Shown here: one piece after another, positions 1-8,381 of the stretch
Position numbering within the stretch: position 1 is the stretch's first letter
How the letters are laid out: each line of letters begins with the position of its first letter
Assembly (NCBI GenBank): GCA_902363735.1
Contig: CABJBA010000003.1
Coordinates: 62,001-126,000 of the forward strand
Direction: 5' to 3'
Length of the DNA stretch: 64,000 nt
DNA from: Clostridiaceae bacterium
GTDB taxonomy: Bacteria > Bacillota > Clostridia > Lachnospirales > Lachnospiraceae
Notes under the pieces: generated by a model
Told to the model about the DNA's origin: nothing
Database searches by the model: none
The model's input: only the letters and a program-made list of their open reading frames with translations
Made by a program: the position numbers and the translations under genes

Positions 1-331
1 TTACCGGTTTTCCAGAAACAGTCCTGCAGATAATATCCTTGTCAATTTCAAGGATCTGCCCCTCACTATCGGAAAATGACAGAGAAAGGGCATAATCCAC
101 GTTTTGCTCTGTAATGGAATTCCCCCGCTTGGAAAGCTCAATTAAATTGCTGAATACACTTTTTGCTCTCTGGACCATATGCTCTGGCCCTATGATCTTA
201 AGAGCCCCATCCCGCCCGATCATGGTGACATGAAGAGTTCTCTCAATCTTTTTTAAATAGCTGTCGAATTGTCCGCAGACATTTTTTTCGTGTTCCACCG
301 GAATATCTATGATTGTCTCAATTACGCTCAT
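1..331 (-). CDS. phoH: PhoH family protein, N-terminal part (cut by window edge)
   Basis: About 110 residues are visible; the C-terminal ATPase part with the Walker motifs lies beyond position 1. The protein begins MSVIETIIDIPVEHEKNVCG and has the alpha/beta region typical of the N-terminus of PhoH-like ATPases (residues 1-100: IGRDGALKIIGPE, then a helix and NVDYALSL). PhoH proteins are cytoplasmic ATPases linked to RNA metabolism and, in Firmicutes, usually follow yqfC-yqfD. Here the ATG directly follows the yqfD stop codon (TAG-ATG), which indicates translational coupling in the same transcript. The family call rests on the N-terminal sequence plus context, so the ATPase domain itself is not confirmed. 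Confidence 0.85.
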   Translation of the reverse strand, partial: MSVIETIIDIPVEHEKNVCGQFDSYLKKIERTLHVTMIGRDGALKIIGPEHMVQRAKSVFSNLIELSKRGNSITEQNVDYALSLSFSDSEGQILEIDKDIICRTVSGKPV

Positions 332-1561
332 CTATTGACTGGTCTCCTTTGGCTCCTCTGTTCTTTGTATCTCAATCTCTTCCCGCCTGCCTGCAGGCTC
401 CTCTACTACGAAATCTAAGGCTGCCTGGCATAGAGATTCATTATCTAGTATTCTAACATGATTTTCCAGAATTTGTACCCCTTTTTCCAATAATTTTTTT
501 TTCAGTCTTTCGTTCATCTCATCAGCCAGCTGTTTTTTCTCTTCCGGCCTGTAAGGGCGTTCATAGGAAACGTATTCTTTTCCTGTTATTCTTCCAAAAT
601 AAACAGGAAGATAAAAGTTCCTGAACAGATGAAGCTGTTCCTCTTCCATCGTAAGCTTCCAGAGTGTTCCTTCAGGTCTTGGGCGGATAAAGAGAAAAGA
701 ATAGCTGGAAAGCTTTCCATACCAGCCCCTTCTGGTTCTTCCTGTTTCTACATCGATTTTCTGCAAAAGAGGAATTTGCTTTGTAAAATGATATTCCGTC
801 CTGGCTGTTATATCCGCATCTGACCGGATATAGTGAATGTTTATAATCTCTTCACTGTCTCCGATGACAGGAAGGGCACCGCTGACCAGCAGCTGTCCTT
901 TTTCCACTTGATCACCGATGGCTACCTTTGGCACGCCGCTGCGCACAATCATGGAGGTGATCACCCCGTCTTTTTCTGCCACAATGTTGGAGGGAGTCTC
1001 ATCAATTGGAGGAATTTCAGACAGAACCTCATTTTCCTTTATCTTAACCAAAAGCCTGGTTCCTGATACCCTGGCTGATACCCAGGTTATTTCAGGAAAA
1101 TTGGTCCGGAGGGCTTCTTCCAGAGCATCGCAGTCAATTTTTGACTTTCTCATTCCATAATGAATTTCTTCTGACTCAAAATATTTAAGAAGAGTATCGT
1201 AGGTATACATTCTATTTCCTTCAAAATTAATGTCCCAGATAAAAAGAGAGAGGCAGTAAATAAGAATTAAAAAACCTGCAAATCCTGCACCGTATGCCTT
1301 TCTCTTGCGGTGAGTGTATAAAAAAAAAGGAAGTCCAAACTTTTTCAGTATCCTAAGTCTGACCTTCGATTTACGGACAAGGGGCTTGATCCTGCGAAAT
1401 CCTTTTACCGGCATAAAAAAACGGTAAGAGGACCCCGTATTTACAATCTGCCACAATTCAATTTCATGAACGCTGCATATATTGAAAAAACGTTCCGGAG
1501 AAAACCCGGTCAATTCCACAAAAAGATAGCCATATATGTAACGGGTCAGCCATATGATCAT
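332..1561 (-). CDS. yqfD: Sporulation protein YqfD
   Basis: A 409-residue membrane protein of the YqfD/SpoIV family, expressed in the mother cell during sporulation. The start is the ATG at 1561 (MIIWLTRYIYG), chosen because AAGGAGGTG stands 5-6 bases before it; an upstream in-frame ATG at 1591 would place this ribosome binding site inside the gene. A basic region near residues 60-90 precedes one membrane segment at about 91-108, followed by a long extracytoplasmic part with the family's beta-rich sequence. The length matches the family (about 400). The gene lies 22 bases after yqfC and abuts phoH, so all three probably form one sigma-E transcript. The molecular role of YqfD is not established. 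Confidence 0.93.
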   Translation of the reverse strand: MIIWLTRYIYGYLFVELTGFSPERFFNICSVHEIELWQIVNTGSSYRFFMPVKGFRRIKPLVRKSKVRLRILKKFGLPFFLYTHRKRKAYGAGFAGFLILIYCLSLFIWDINFEGNRMYTYDTLLKYFESEEIHYGMRKSKIDCDALEEALRTNFPEITWVSARVSGTRLLVKIKENEVLSEIPPIDETPSNIVAEKDGVITSMIVRSGVPKVAIGDQVEKGQLLVSGALPVIGDSEEIINIHYIRSDADITARTEYHFTKQIPLLQKIDVETGRTRRGWYGKLSSYSFLFIRPRPEGTLWKLTMEEEQLHLFRNFYLPVYFGRITGKEYVSYERPYRPEEKKQLADEMNERLKKKLLEKGVQILENHVRILDNESLCQAALDFVVEEPAGRREEIEIQRTEEPKETSQ

Positions 1562-1583
1562 TTGCTTCACCTCCTTTTGCCTG

Positions 1584-1850
1584 TTATTCAAACTCCAGGG
1601 ATTTTATGTAGCCGGTGATCTTCATTTCCTCCCCGGTGTAATATTCGATCATCAGACGGTTTCCAGTAATAATCACCCGGCAGTTTTTAGCCTGCAGCTT
1701 GATGGAACAGTCTGTATAGAGTATGATACTCCGGTAGTTTTCGATGACAACGCAGCGGCGTCCTAAAAAGGATATGAGCACTTCTCCCAAAACCACATCC
1801 TTGGGAAGTTTTAAAGCGGAAGCTGCTTTTTCCTTTGATTCTTCCAACAT
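1584..1850 (-). CDS. yqfC: Sporulation protein YqfC
   Basis: An 88-residue protein of the YqfC family, first gene of the yqfC-yqfD-phoH group. The conserved pattern of short beta strands is seen (LPKDVVLGEVLISFLG, then the region around VVIENYRSI and a C-terminal ITGYIKSLEF). Three in-frame ATGs exist (1868, 1856, 1850). The sigma-E-type promoter at 1882-1910 would start transcription near 1875, leaving almost no leader for 1868, and GGAAAGG is best spaced for 1850, so 1850 is preferred. It is known as a sporulation gene of unknown biochemical role. Confidence 0.85.
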   Translation of the reverse strand: MLEESKEKAASALKLPKDVVLGEVLISFLGRRCVVIENYRSIILYTDCSIKLQAKNCRVIITGNRLMIEYYTGEEMKITGYIKSLEFE

Positions 1851-1881
1851 ATTCATATGCCTTTCCATTCTGCTTCCCTAC

Positions 1882-1910
1882 ACTATATGCAGAAAAAAGC
1901 CGGAAAATTC
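1882..1910 (-). promoter_or_regulatory. Sigma-E-type promoter of yqfC
   Basis: On the minus strand GAATTTT (1910-1904), a 14-base spacer and CATATAGT (1889-1882) fit the sigma-E pattern kmATATT-N14/15-CATACAnT. The surrounding 15 bases TCTGCATATAGTGTA recur exactly before spoIVA. Start of transcription is expected near 1875. Confidence 0.75.
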
Positions 1911-1928
1911 TATTGCCCTCCAAAAGTC

Positions 1929-1964
1929 GAAAAAACCCCTGGCCATGCCGAAGCAAGACCAGAG
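1929..1964 (-). terminator. Rho-independent terminator of rpsU
   Basis: Read on minus, CTCTGG...CCAGGG forms a stem with an inner TGC-TTCG-GCA, followed by GGTTTTTTCG. It lies 17 bases after the rpsU stop and separates rpsU from yqfC. Confidence 0.75.
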
Positions 1965-1980
1965 ATTCATCTTTTAATAA

Positions 1981-2157
1981 TTAATTATATTTACGTTTTC
2001 TTGCAGCTTCAGACTTTTTCTTACGTCTTACGCTTGGTTTCTCGTAATGTTCTCTCTTACGAATTTCCTGCTGAATACCTGCTTTTGCACAGTTTCTTTT
2101 GAATCTGCGTAAAGCACTATCTAAGGTCTCGTTGTCTTTAACGATTACATTTGACAT
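1981..2157 (-). CDS. rpsU: 30S ribosomal protein S21
   Basis: A 58-residue basic protein starting [20 protein letters not shown] and ending in a lysine/arginine-rich tail ([17 protein letters not shown]), the standard S21 form of Firmicutes. S21 sits on the 30S platform near the anti-Shine-Dalgarno region and helps initiation. The ribosome binding site is GGAGGGAGG, slightly far from the ATG. The gene has its own promoter, a short leader hairpin and a terminator, so it is a single-gene unit between alaS and yqfC. Confidence 0.97.
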   Translation of the reverse strand: MSNVIVKDNETLDSALRRFKRNCAKAGIQQEIRKREHYEKPSVRRKKKSEAARKRKYN

Positions 2158-2179
2158 AGCTCACACCTAACCTCCCTCC

Positions 2180-2206
2180 AGTTGTGTACTTGTGCATAAT
2201 ACAACT
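2180..2206 (-). promoter_or_regulatory. Leader hairpin before rpsU
   Basis: In the rpsU 5' UTR the minus strand reads AGTTGT, 15 bases, ACAACT, directly before the GGAGGGAGG ribosome binding site. A six-pair stem this close to the site could modulate ribosome access. Only the inverted repeat is seen; a regulatory role is inference. Confidence 0.35.
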
Positions 2207-2233
2207 GTTTGGGTATTTTATAGCACTGATATG

Positions 2234-2261
2234 ATTATAGCATAATTTTGCCATTCGTCAA
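2234..2261 (-). promoter_or_regulatory. Sigma-A promoter of rpsU
   Basis: Minus strand TTGACG (2261-2256), 16-base spacer, TATAAT (2239-2234). Near-consensus; the transcript would begin near 2227, about 70 bases before the rpsU ATG. Confidence 0.8.
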
Positions 2262-2302
2262 GAAAAATTTTATTATATTTTCAATTATCGTCACAGAATT
2301 GG

Positions 2303-4942
2303 TTATTTCACCTGTTCTGCAACTACTTCATAAACCTTTTCAAGACATATGTCAACTCCTGCCGGATTCTTGCCGCCAGCCTGGGCCATATTAGGGCGTC
2401 CGCCGCCGCCGCCGCCTACTAAGGAAGCAATTGCCTTGATTAAGTTTCCGGCGTGAGCACCTTTCTTCTGAGCCTCTTCTGTTGCAGAAGCCATTAAGTT
2501 TACCTTGCCATCCTGAATAGAGGCAATGACAACCACACCTTCTTCTAATTGATCCTTTAACTGGTCTCCCAGGTTGCGAAGACCGTTCATATCCACGTCA
2601 AGAACCTTTGTGGCAAGAACCTTGACTCCGTTCACTTCCCTGACCTGGTTTGATACATTACCAAGAGAATCGTTTGCCAGCCTGCTCTTTAATTTTTCGT
2701 TCTCAGAATGAAGAGCCTTGATTTCATCCATAAGGGCTTCGATCTTTGCAGTCAGAGCAGATGGTGTTGTCTTGGCAGCTCTTGCAGCTTCATGAAGCTC
2801 CTTTTCCGTATCCTGATAATATCGCATCAGACCTTCTCCGGTCAGAGCCTCAATTCTGCGGACTCCGGCTGCAATTCCGGTTTCTGAAAGGATCTTAAAG
2901 GATCCGATAACTCCTGTATTGGAAATATGGGTTCCGCCGCAAAGTTCGGTGGAGAAATCTCCCATACGCACCACCCGGACTGTCTCTCCGTATTTTTCTC
3001 CAAAGAGAGCCATTGCGCCGGCTTTTTTTGCCTGATCTAAAGTCATGATTTCGGTGTTTACAGCAAGGCTTTCCTTAATCTTCTCATTGACAAGGGTCTC
3101 TACACGGGCAGTCTCCTCCGGTGTCAGAGCTGAAAAATGAGTGAAATCAAAACGCAGCTTATCTCCGTCTACAAAAGAGCCTGCCTGCTCCACATGACTG
3201 CCTAACACTGTTCTCAAGGCCTTCTGAAGAAGGTGGGTGGCGCTATGATTCTTTCCCGTGTCTTGACGGTTTTCTTCGCTGACCCTTAAAGTTACCGTAT
3301 TTCCGCTTTGGAGCATTCCACGCACCATCTTTCCTACATGGCCTACTTTTCCGCCTTGTAAGTGAATGGTATCTTCTACCTTAAATTCGCCCTGTTCATT
3401 ACCAATGTAGCCCACATCACCCTGCTGGCCGCCCATGGTACCGTAAAATGGAGTTTTTACCGTTACGATAGTTCCATGCTCTCCGTCAGTTAAGGCTTCC
3501 ACCAACTCTGTCTCTGAAGTAAGGACGGAAATAGAAGAATCCAGGATCAGCTTGTCGTAGCCTGCAAATTCGGTAGTAAGGGACGGGTCTATAGACTGGT
3601 ATACAGTCACATCAGCCCCCATGTAATTGGTAGTCTTTCTGGCATTTCTGGCGGTTTCTCTCTGTTTTTTCATAGAAGCCTGGAAGCCGTCTTTATCCAC
3701 TCCGAAATTCTTTTCTTCCAAAATTTCCAAAGTCAGATCGAGAGGAAATCCATAGGTGTCATATAACTTAAAGGCATCTTCCCCGGAAAGGACTGTTTCG
3801 TTGTTCTTTACCATCTCCTCCTGCAAATCATTTAAAATAGAGAGTCCCTGGTCAATAGTTTTGTTGAATTTATCCTCTTCCTGGGTGAGAACCTTTAAAA
3901 TCATAGCCTTTTTCTCTTCCAGCTCCGGGTATCCGTCCTTAGATAATGCAATGACCGTTTCAGAAAGCTGGGCCAGGAACTTTCCTTCAATTCCAAGAAG
4001 CTTTCCATGACGGGCTGCTCTTCTCAGCAGACGGCGCAGCACATATCCCCGGCCTTCATTGGATGGCATGATTCCGTCTGAAATCATAAAAGTACAGGAA
4101 CGGACGTGGTCTGTAATCAGACGCAGGGAAACATCCACCTGGTAATCTTCTTTATATTCTCTGCCAGCCAGTTCTCCCACTCTTGTTAAAAGGGCTTTTA
4201 TCGTATCCACGTCAAAAATAGAATCCACATCCTGAACCACCACTGCCAAACGCTCAAGACCCATTCCAGTATCGATGTTCTTCTGCTTTAATTCCTCATA
4301 ATTGCCCTTACCGTCACTCTCAAACTGGGTAAACACATTATTCCACACCTCAATATACCGGTCACATTCGCAACCGACAGTACATTCCGGTTTACCGCAG
4401 CCGTATTTTTCTCCCCTGTCATAATAAATCTCTGAACAGGGACCGCAGGGACCTGCGCCGTGCTCCCAGAAGTTGTCTTCCTTGCCAAAGCGGAAGATAT
4501 TCTCAGGTGCAATGCCAATTTCCTTATTCCATATATCAAAGGCTTCATCATCCTCCAGATATACTGAGGGATAGAGCCTGTCTGCTTCCAATCCTACCAC
4601 CTGGGTCATAAATTCCCATGACCACTGGATGGCTTCTCTTTTAAAATAATCTCCAAAGGAGAAGTTACCAAGCATTTCAAAAAAAGTCCCGTGACGGGCT
4701 GTTTTGCCTACATTCTCAATATCTCCTGTACGGATACACTTCTGGCAGGTGGTCACTCTTGTTCTGGGAGGGATTTCCTGACCTGTAAAATATGGCTTAA
4801 GGGGAGCCATGCCTGAGTTGATCAGCAGCAGGCTGTTATCGTTATGGGGAACCAGGGAAAAGCTTTTCATCGCCAGATGTCCCTTGCTCTCAAAAAATTC
4901 TAGGAACATTTTCCTCAGTTCATTTACACCGTACTTCTTCAC
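2303..4942 (-). CDS. alaS: Alanyl-tRNA synthetase
   Basis: An 879-residue class IIc synthetase that charges tRNA-Ala. The catalytic domain occupies the first 240 residues or so (motif region TFFEMLGNFSFGDYF near 86-100). The editing domain carries the zinc-type motifs HSATH near 570 and CGGTH near 670, which clear mischarged Ser/Gly. A coiled coil (about 730-770) leads to a C-Ala domain with the glycine run near 850. The length is normal. Translation begins at GTG (4942) with GGAGG nine bases upstream. It is transcribed alone from the promoter at 5150-5178, with a leader of about 200 bases in which no T-box is found. Confidence 0.98.
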   Translation of the reverse strand: MKKYGVNELRKMFLEFFESKGHLAMKSFSLVPHNDNSLLLINSGMAPLKPYFTGQEIPPRTRVTTCQKCIRTGDIENVGKTARHGTFFEMLGNFSFGDYFKREAIQWSWEFMTQVVGLEADRLYPSVYLEDDEAFDIWNKEIGIAPENIFRFGKEDNFWEHGAGPCGPCSEIYYDRGEKYGCGKPECTVGCECDRYIEVWNNVFTQFESDGKGNYEELKQKNIDTGMGLERLAVVVQDVDSIFDVDTIKALLTRVGELAGREYKEDYQVDVSLRLITDHVRSCTFMISDGIMPSNEGRGYVLRRLLRRAARHGKLLGIEGKFLAQLSETVIALSKDGYPELEEKKAMILKVLTQEEDKFNKTIDQGLSILNDLQEEMVKNNETVLSGEDAFKLYDTYGFPLDLTLEILEEKNFGVDKDGFQASMKKQRETARNARKTTNYMGADVTVYQSIDPSLTTEFAGYDKLILDSSISVLTSETELVEALTDGEHGTIVTVKTPFYGTMGGQQGDVGYIGNEQGEFKVEDTIHLQGGKVGHVGKMVRGMLQSGNTVTLRVSEENRQDTGKNHSATHLLQKALRTVLGSHVEQAGSFVDGDKLRFDFTHFSALTPEETARVETLVNEKIKESLAVNTEIMTLDQAKKAGAMALFGEKYGETVRVVRMGDFSTELCGGTHISNTGVIGSFKILSETGIAAGVRRIEALTGEGLMRYYQDTEKELHEAARAAKTTPSALTAKIEALMDEIKALHSENEKLKSRLANDSLGNVSNQVREVNGVKVLATKVLDVDMNGLRNLGDQLKDQLEEGVVVIASIQDGKVNLMASATEEAQKKGAHAGNLIKAIASLVGGGGGGRPNMAQAGGKNPAGVDICLEKVYEVVAEQVK

Positions 4943-5149
4943 GTTACTGTCCTCCGTTTGCTATTTTGTCTCTTTTATCACACTCTGGCCTTGCCTGCAT
5001 CCTTGTGATTTAAGTATTTTTCGCATACAATTCCGCCTAAAGCAATAACCAGAAAAAATCAGGAATTTGATTGCGGTTTTCCAAAATCCCCAAATGTTGC
5101 CGTCATATTTCTTCCTACCGAAAGTTTATATAGCACGACTCATTTTACT
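4943..5149 (-). other. Long 5' leader of alaS, no T-box recognised
   Basis: About 205 bases separate the predicted start of transcription from the alaS GTG. I searched the minus strand for the T-box core (AGGGTGG and the CGCGGT-type stretch) and for an antiterminator/terminator pair and found neither. Two very short open frames exist; neither is alanine-rich. The reason for the leader is unknown. Confidence 0.4.
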
Positions 5150-5178
5150 ATCCTATCATAAGGAATTTTATTTATCAA
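5150..5178 (-). promoter_or_regulatory. Probable sigma-A promoter of alaS
   Basis: Minus strand TTGATA (5178-5173), 17-base spacer, TAGGAT (5155-5150). Good spacing, -10 one base off consensus. It sits just after the terminator of the upstream gene. Confidence 0.6.
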
Positions 5179-5204
5179 GATGTACCTTGGGAATTTTTTT
5201 CCTG

Positions 5205-5237
5205 CAAAGAAAAAAGCACGGTTTTCACCGCGCTTTT
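5205..5237 (-). terminator. Terminator of the LprI-domain gene
   Basis: Minus strand AAAAGCGCGGT, loop GAAA, ACCGTGCTTTT (one G-U pair), continuing into a T run. The stop codon of the upstream gene (5238-5236) touches the first base pairs of the stem. Confidence 0.85.
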
Positions 5238-6042
5238 ACCGGACTTTTTCAGGGGTTAAAACCTCATCATACTGAGCTGCCAGATCATATGCCCTGGTTC
5301 TTGTTGATTCCGCCAGAGAAGCCGTATATTCCAGTTCTTCCAGGCTTCCGCCGCTGTATTTATCTGCAGCTTCCTCTGCCTTTCCATCTCTGGATTTGAG
5401 CCATTCCTGTTGGGAGGTCTCTAACTGGGATCTTTCTTCCTCCCCTAGTCTTTCTAAAACTACATTATAGATGGTATTCAGTTCTATGGTCCAGAGTTTT
5501 AATTCCTTATCTGCTAACGCTTTCATGGAATAGGTATTGGAATCTCCTGACTCCTTCCACATTTTTTTAATCTGTGCATCCAGTTCTGATAAGTGTTTTT
5601 GATAATCACCATCCCCTTCTACCGGAACAGCTAAGAGAGCAGATCTGTTTTTAGTATCCGGGCTGATGGGAGAAATTACGGCCTCTGTCTCAGCCTGGGA
5701 AACAGGGGCATCAAAGCTTTTGACCGAGAAACTCGCTTCTACTGATTCCGGAGAGCTGCCTGCATCTTCTATGGGGGACTCTTCTTTTTTCGCTGCTGTC
5801 TCAGCCTGGGTTACTTCCCTGGTTGAGGGAGCCTGTTCCAAGGAAAACAGCTCTGGCTGACCGCTGTAATTGCCTGCCTCCTCCGGTACATCCTGGGAAA
5901 GGACAACAGACTGGTCTGCGCTGCCACCGGATTCCGGCAGGCTTTCCTTGCTTTTTACAAAATTGCTCGTAGCCTGAGTTATGAAGATTCCAATAACCAG
6001 AATACTAACGATTACAATCCAAATCCCTCTATTTTTATTCAT
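5236..6042 (-). CDS. Membrane-anchored protein with C-terminal LprI-like (DUF1311) domain
   Basis: A 268-residue protein. Residues 7-26 (IWIVIVSILVIGIFITQA) form an N-terminal anchor with no lipobox cysteine. Residues 30-150 are low in complexity, rich in Glu, Ser, Ala and Pro, as in wall-spanning linkers. Residues 155-268 match the LprI/DUF1311 type (LKLWTIELNTIYN, then the L...Q.EWLKSRD signature). LprI of Mycobacterium is a lysozyme inhibitor, but most DUF1311 proteins have no known role, so only an extracytoplasmic location is inferred. It is a single-gene unit with its own terminator. Confidence 0.7.
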   Translation of the reverse strand: MNKNRGIWIVIVSILVIGIFITQATSNFVKSKESLPESGGSADQSVVLSQDVPEEAGNYSGQPELFSLEQAPSTREVTQAETAAKKEESPIEDAGSSPESVEASFSVKSFDAPVSQAETEAVISPISPDTKNRSALLAVPVEGDGDYQKHLSELDAQIKKMWKESGDSNTYSMKALADKELKLWTIELNTIYNVVLERLGEEERSQLETSQQEWLKSRDGKAEEAADKYSGGSLEELEYTASLAESTRTRAYDLAAQYDEVLTPEKVR

Positions 6043-6146
6043 GTATGATCACCTGACCTGACTTGATGAAATTACCATATCACAAATAAAAAAGAAAGAA
6101 AATAGGAATTCACATTTAGTAAGACATTGTAAGAGATATGTAAGTT

Positions 6147-6623
6147 TTATATCCCTTCATCAATCAGCAAATTGTCCCCATCAGCCGCTGTGGTAGCCAG
6201 CTTGTCGCACCGTTCGTTCTGGGGATGGCCCGCATGTCCCTTTACCCAGTGAAAGGTTACCTGATGGGGTTCTTTTGCCATTAAAAGCCGCTCCCACAAG
6301 TCCACGTTTTTTACAGGACCGCTCTTTCCCCGCTTCCAGTTGTTTTTTATCCAGTTATCGATCCAGTGCTGGTTAAATGCATCTGTCACATACTTGGAAT
6401 CAGAGTAAAGTTCCACCTGGCAGGATCTGGTAAGAGCTTCCAGACCTGCAATGGCAGCCATCAGCTCCATCCGGTTATTAGTAGTCTTTTTATAACCTGC
6501 CGACATGGTCTTTTCATGAAGCTGCCCCTTGGAATCCGTAAATTGAAGGACGGTTCCGTATCCTCCCGGCCCGTCAGGATTTCCTCTTGCAGCTCCGTCT
6601 GTAAATAACAGTACCTTAGTCAT
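6147..6623 (-). CDS. rnhA: Ribonuclease HI
   Basis: A 158-residue enzyme that cuts the RNA strand of RNA-DNA hybrids. All four catalytic acids are visible: D9 ([10 protein letters not shown]), E53 (NRMELMAA), D75 (YSDSKYV) and D140 (ERCDKLA). The handle region [11 protein letters not shown] makes it the E. coli-like long form, and there is no N-terminal hybrid-binding domain. GGAGAACC precedes the ATG. It follows the beta-CASP nuclease gene by 15 bases and is probably cotranscribed with it, giving a small RNA-processing unit. A second RNase H (rnhB) is at 22042. Confidence 0.97.
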   Translation of the reverse strand: MTKVLLFTDGAARGNPDGPGGYGTVLQFTDSKGQLHEKTMSAGYKKTTNNRMELMAAIAGLEALTRSCQVELYSDSKYVTDAFNQHWIDNWIKNNWKRGKSGPVKNVDLWERLLMAKEPHQVTFHWVKGHAGHPQNERCDKLATTAADGDNLLIDEGI

Positions 6624-6638
6624 TTTCTGTGGTTCTCC

Positions 6639-8240
6639 TTATCTGTCCCATTTATCACATAATGAATTAATCTGATCTGCAAACTTGGCAAGATCCTTAT
6701 TGGCGCCGCCCTGATTATTGCGGATAACCTGTAAAAGTCTTTCTCCGGCGGCAAAGAGCCTTCCATATACACCCACCGGCTTTTTGGAAGTTTCCATAGC
6801 TTTTGTTATGGGGATGCCTTCGGTTTCTTTTTCCCAGCGGCCAAGGGAGAGGTCATAAATAGAACCTGAATAGGGGGCTTTTATGTTATGGCCGTACTCT
6901 CTCTCCATTTTTTCTGCAAAGAATTTGCAGACCTGATCATCTCCGTGTACAAGAAACACCTGACGGGGTTTTTCTTCAAATGCGTTCAACCAGGTAATCA
7001 GTCCTTCCATATCTGCGTGGGAACTCATTCCATCCATCTGTTCAATATGAGCTTCCACCTGAATGGTCTCGCCAAAAAGCTTTACCTCTTTGTTTCCATC
7101 CACCAGGCTTCTGCCTAAAGTCCCTACGGACTGGTAGCCGGTAAAGACAACAGTACATTCGGGTCTCCACAGATTATGCTTTAAATGATGACGGATACGG
7201 CCAGCGTCACACATGCCTGCCGCAGATATAATTACTTTAGGTTTTGTGTTAAAATTGATGTTTTTGGACTCCTCACTGGTAACAGACAGCTTAAGTCCTG
7301 GAAAAGATATGGGGTTAATCCCCTTCATGACCAGTTCTTTGGTCTCCTGATCGTAGCAGTCCGTCAGATTATCCTTAAACACCTGAGTGGCTTCAACAGC
7401 CAGAGGGCTGTCGACGTAAACTTCAAACCCATTGTGTCCGGTAATCCGGTTTTCTGCTTTAATGTGGCGGAAAATATAGAGCAGTTCCTGAGTTCTGCCT
7501 ACGGCAAAAGCAGGTATCACCACATTTCCGCCTCTGTCTAAAGTTCTCTGGACAATGTTTGCAAGAATGGAAACGTGATCTGGAAGAGGGGCATGAAGAC
7601 GATCTCCATAAGTACATTCCATAACTACATAGTCACCCTGGGTTATATACTGGGGGTCCCGGATCAAAGGTTTGTTCTTGTTCCCGATATCTCCGGAAAA
7701 GACGATTTTTTTCGTATCTCCCTCTTCATCTATCCAAACTTCAATAGAAGCCGAACCAAGAAGATGGCCTACATCGATGAAACGTATCGTAAGTCCCTCT
7801 TCCAGCTCCGCTTTTTCTTCATAATGAAAGGAACGGAACAGTTCTAATACACCCACGGCATCGTCGGTCCGATAAAGGGGTTCTTCTTCCGGCTGGCCGG
7901 CACGTCTGGCCTTTCTGTTCTTCCACTCTGTCTCTGTTTCCTGAATGTGAGCGCTGTCTCTCAGCATAATGCTGCAAAGATCAGCCGTGGCATCGGTGGA
8001 AATCACTTTTCCACGGAAGCCTCTTGCATAGATAAATGGAAGCATTCCTGCGTGATCGATATGAGCGTGGGTCAGAAGAACGTAATCAATCTCTGCATAA
8101 CTGATGGGAAGAACTACATTTTCAAACTTGTCTACTCCCTGCTCCATACCACAGTCTACAAGAATTTTAAGGCCGCCGGCCTCCAGATAGTGGCAGCTTC
8201 CGGTAACTTCATTAGCTGCTCCGACAAACATCAACTTCAT
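6639..8240 (-). CDS. Metallo-beta-lactamase / beta-CASP RNA hydrolase
   Basis: A 533-residue protein of the MBL-fold beta-CASP group (COG1236, CPSF73/YSH1-like). The zinc motif THAHIDHAG is at residues 57-65, a second metal site at FSGDIGNKNKPL, and the C-terminal RNA-specificity motifs at PKVIISAAGMCDAGRI and MSSHADMEGL. About 60 extra residues follow the conserved core. Relatives act on RNA; the true substrate here is unknown. It differs from RNase J1/J2, which are longer and of another subfamily. AGGAGGGG precedes the ATG. The promoter and a strongly folded 5' UTR lie at 8241-8411. Confidence 0.9.
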   Translation of the reverse strand: MKLMFVGAANEVTGSCHYLEAGGLKILVDCGMEQGVDKFENVVLPISYAEIDYVLLTHAHIDHAGMLPFIYARGFRGKVISTDATADLCSIMLRDSAHIQETETEWKNRKARRAGQPEEEPLYRTDDAVGVLELFRSFHYEEKAELEEGLTIRFIDVGHLLGSASIEVWIDEEGDTKKIVFSGDIGNKNKPLIRDPQYITQGDYVVMECTYGDRLHAPLPDHVSILANIVQRTLDRGGNVVIPAFAVGRTQELLYIFRHIKAENRITGHNGFEVYVDSPLAVEATQVFKDNLTDCYDQETKELVMKGINPISFPGLKLSVTSEESKNINFNTKPKVIISAAGMCDAGRIRHHLKHNLWRPECTVVFTGYQSVGTLGRSLVDGNKEVKLFGETIQVEAHIEQMDGMSSHADMEGLITWLNAFEEKPRQVFLVHGDDQVCKFFAEKMEREYGHNIKAPYSGSIYDLSLGRWEKETEGIPITKAMETSKKPVGVYGRLFAAGERLLQVIRNNQGGANKDLAKFADQINSLCDKWDR

Positions 8241-8273
8241 AAAACCCCTCCTTTTGTATTTGTTTGTACCTTT

Positions 8274-8362
8274 GATCCGCAGTGGGAACCCTCAAATCCT
8301 GCGGATCTGAGGGCTCACGGGCATTTGGCCTATGAAATAAATCACAAATAATTTCCCACTGC
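8274..8362 (-). promoter_or_regulatory. Nested inverted repeats in the 5' UTR of the beta-CASP nuclease
   Basis: A perfect 10-bp outer repeat (minus strand GCAGTGGGAA at 8362-8353 and TTCCCACTGC at 8288-8279) encloses an 11-position inner hairpin (8313-8303 with 8299-8289, loop GCA, one mismatch) that abuts the outer arm. An exclusive alternative exists: GATCCGCA (8307-8300) pairs perfectly with TGCGGATC (8281-8274). There is no T run after it, so it is not a simple terminator. Confidence 0.65.
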
Positions 8363-8381
8363 TCATCGCTGTCATGAACAT

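Noticed and set aside
4990..5120. Small peptide genes in the alaS leader
   Set aside because: Two frames of about 15 codons can be read, but they are not alanine-rich, overlap no attenuator and have only chance-level ribosome binding sites.
5067..5399. Plus-strand open frame of 110 codons near the LprI-domain gene
   Set aside because: It crosses a clear minus-strand terminator, lacks a ribosome binding site and overlaps a better supported gene.
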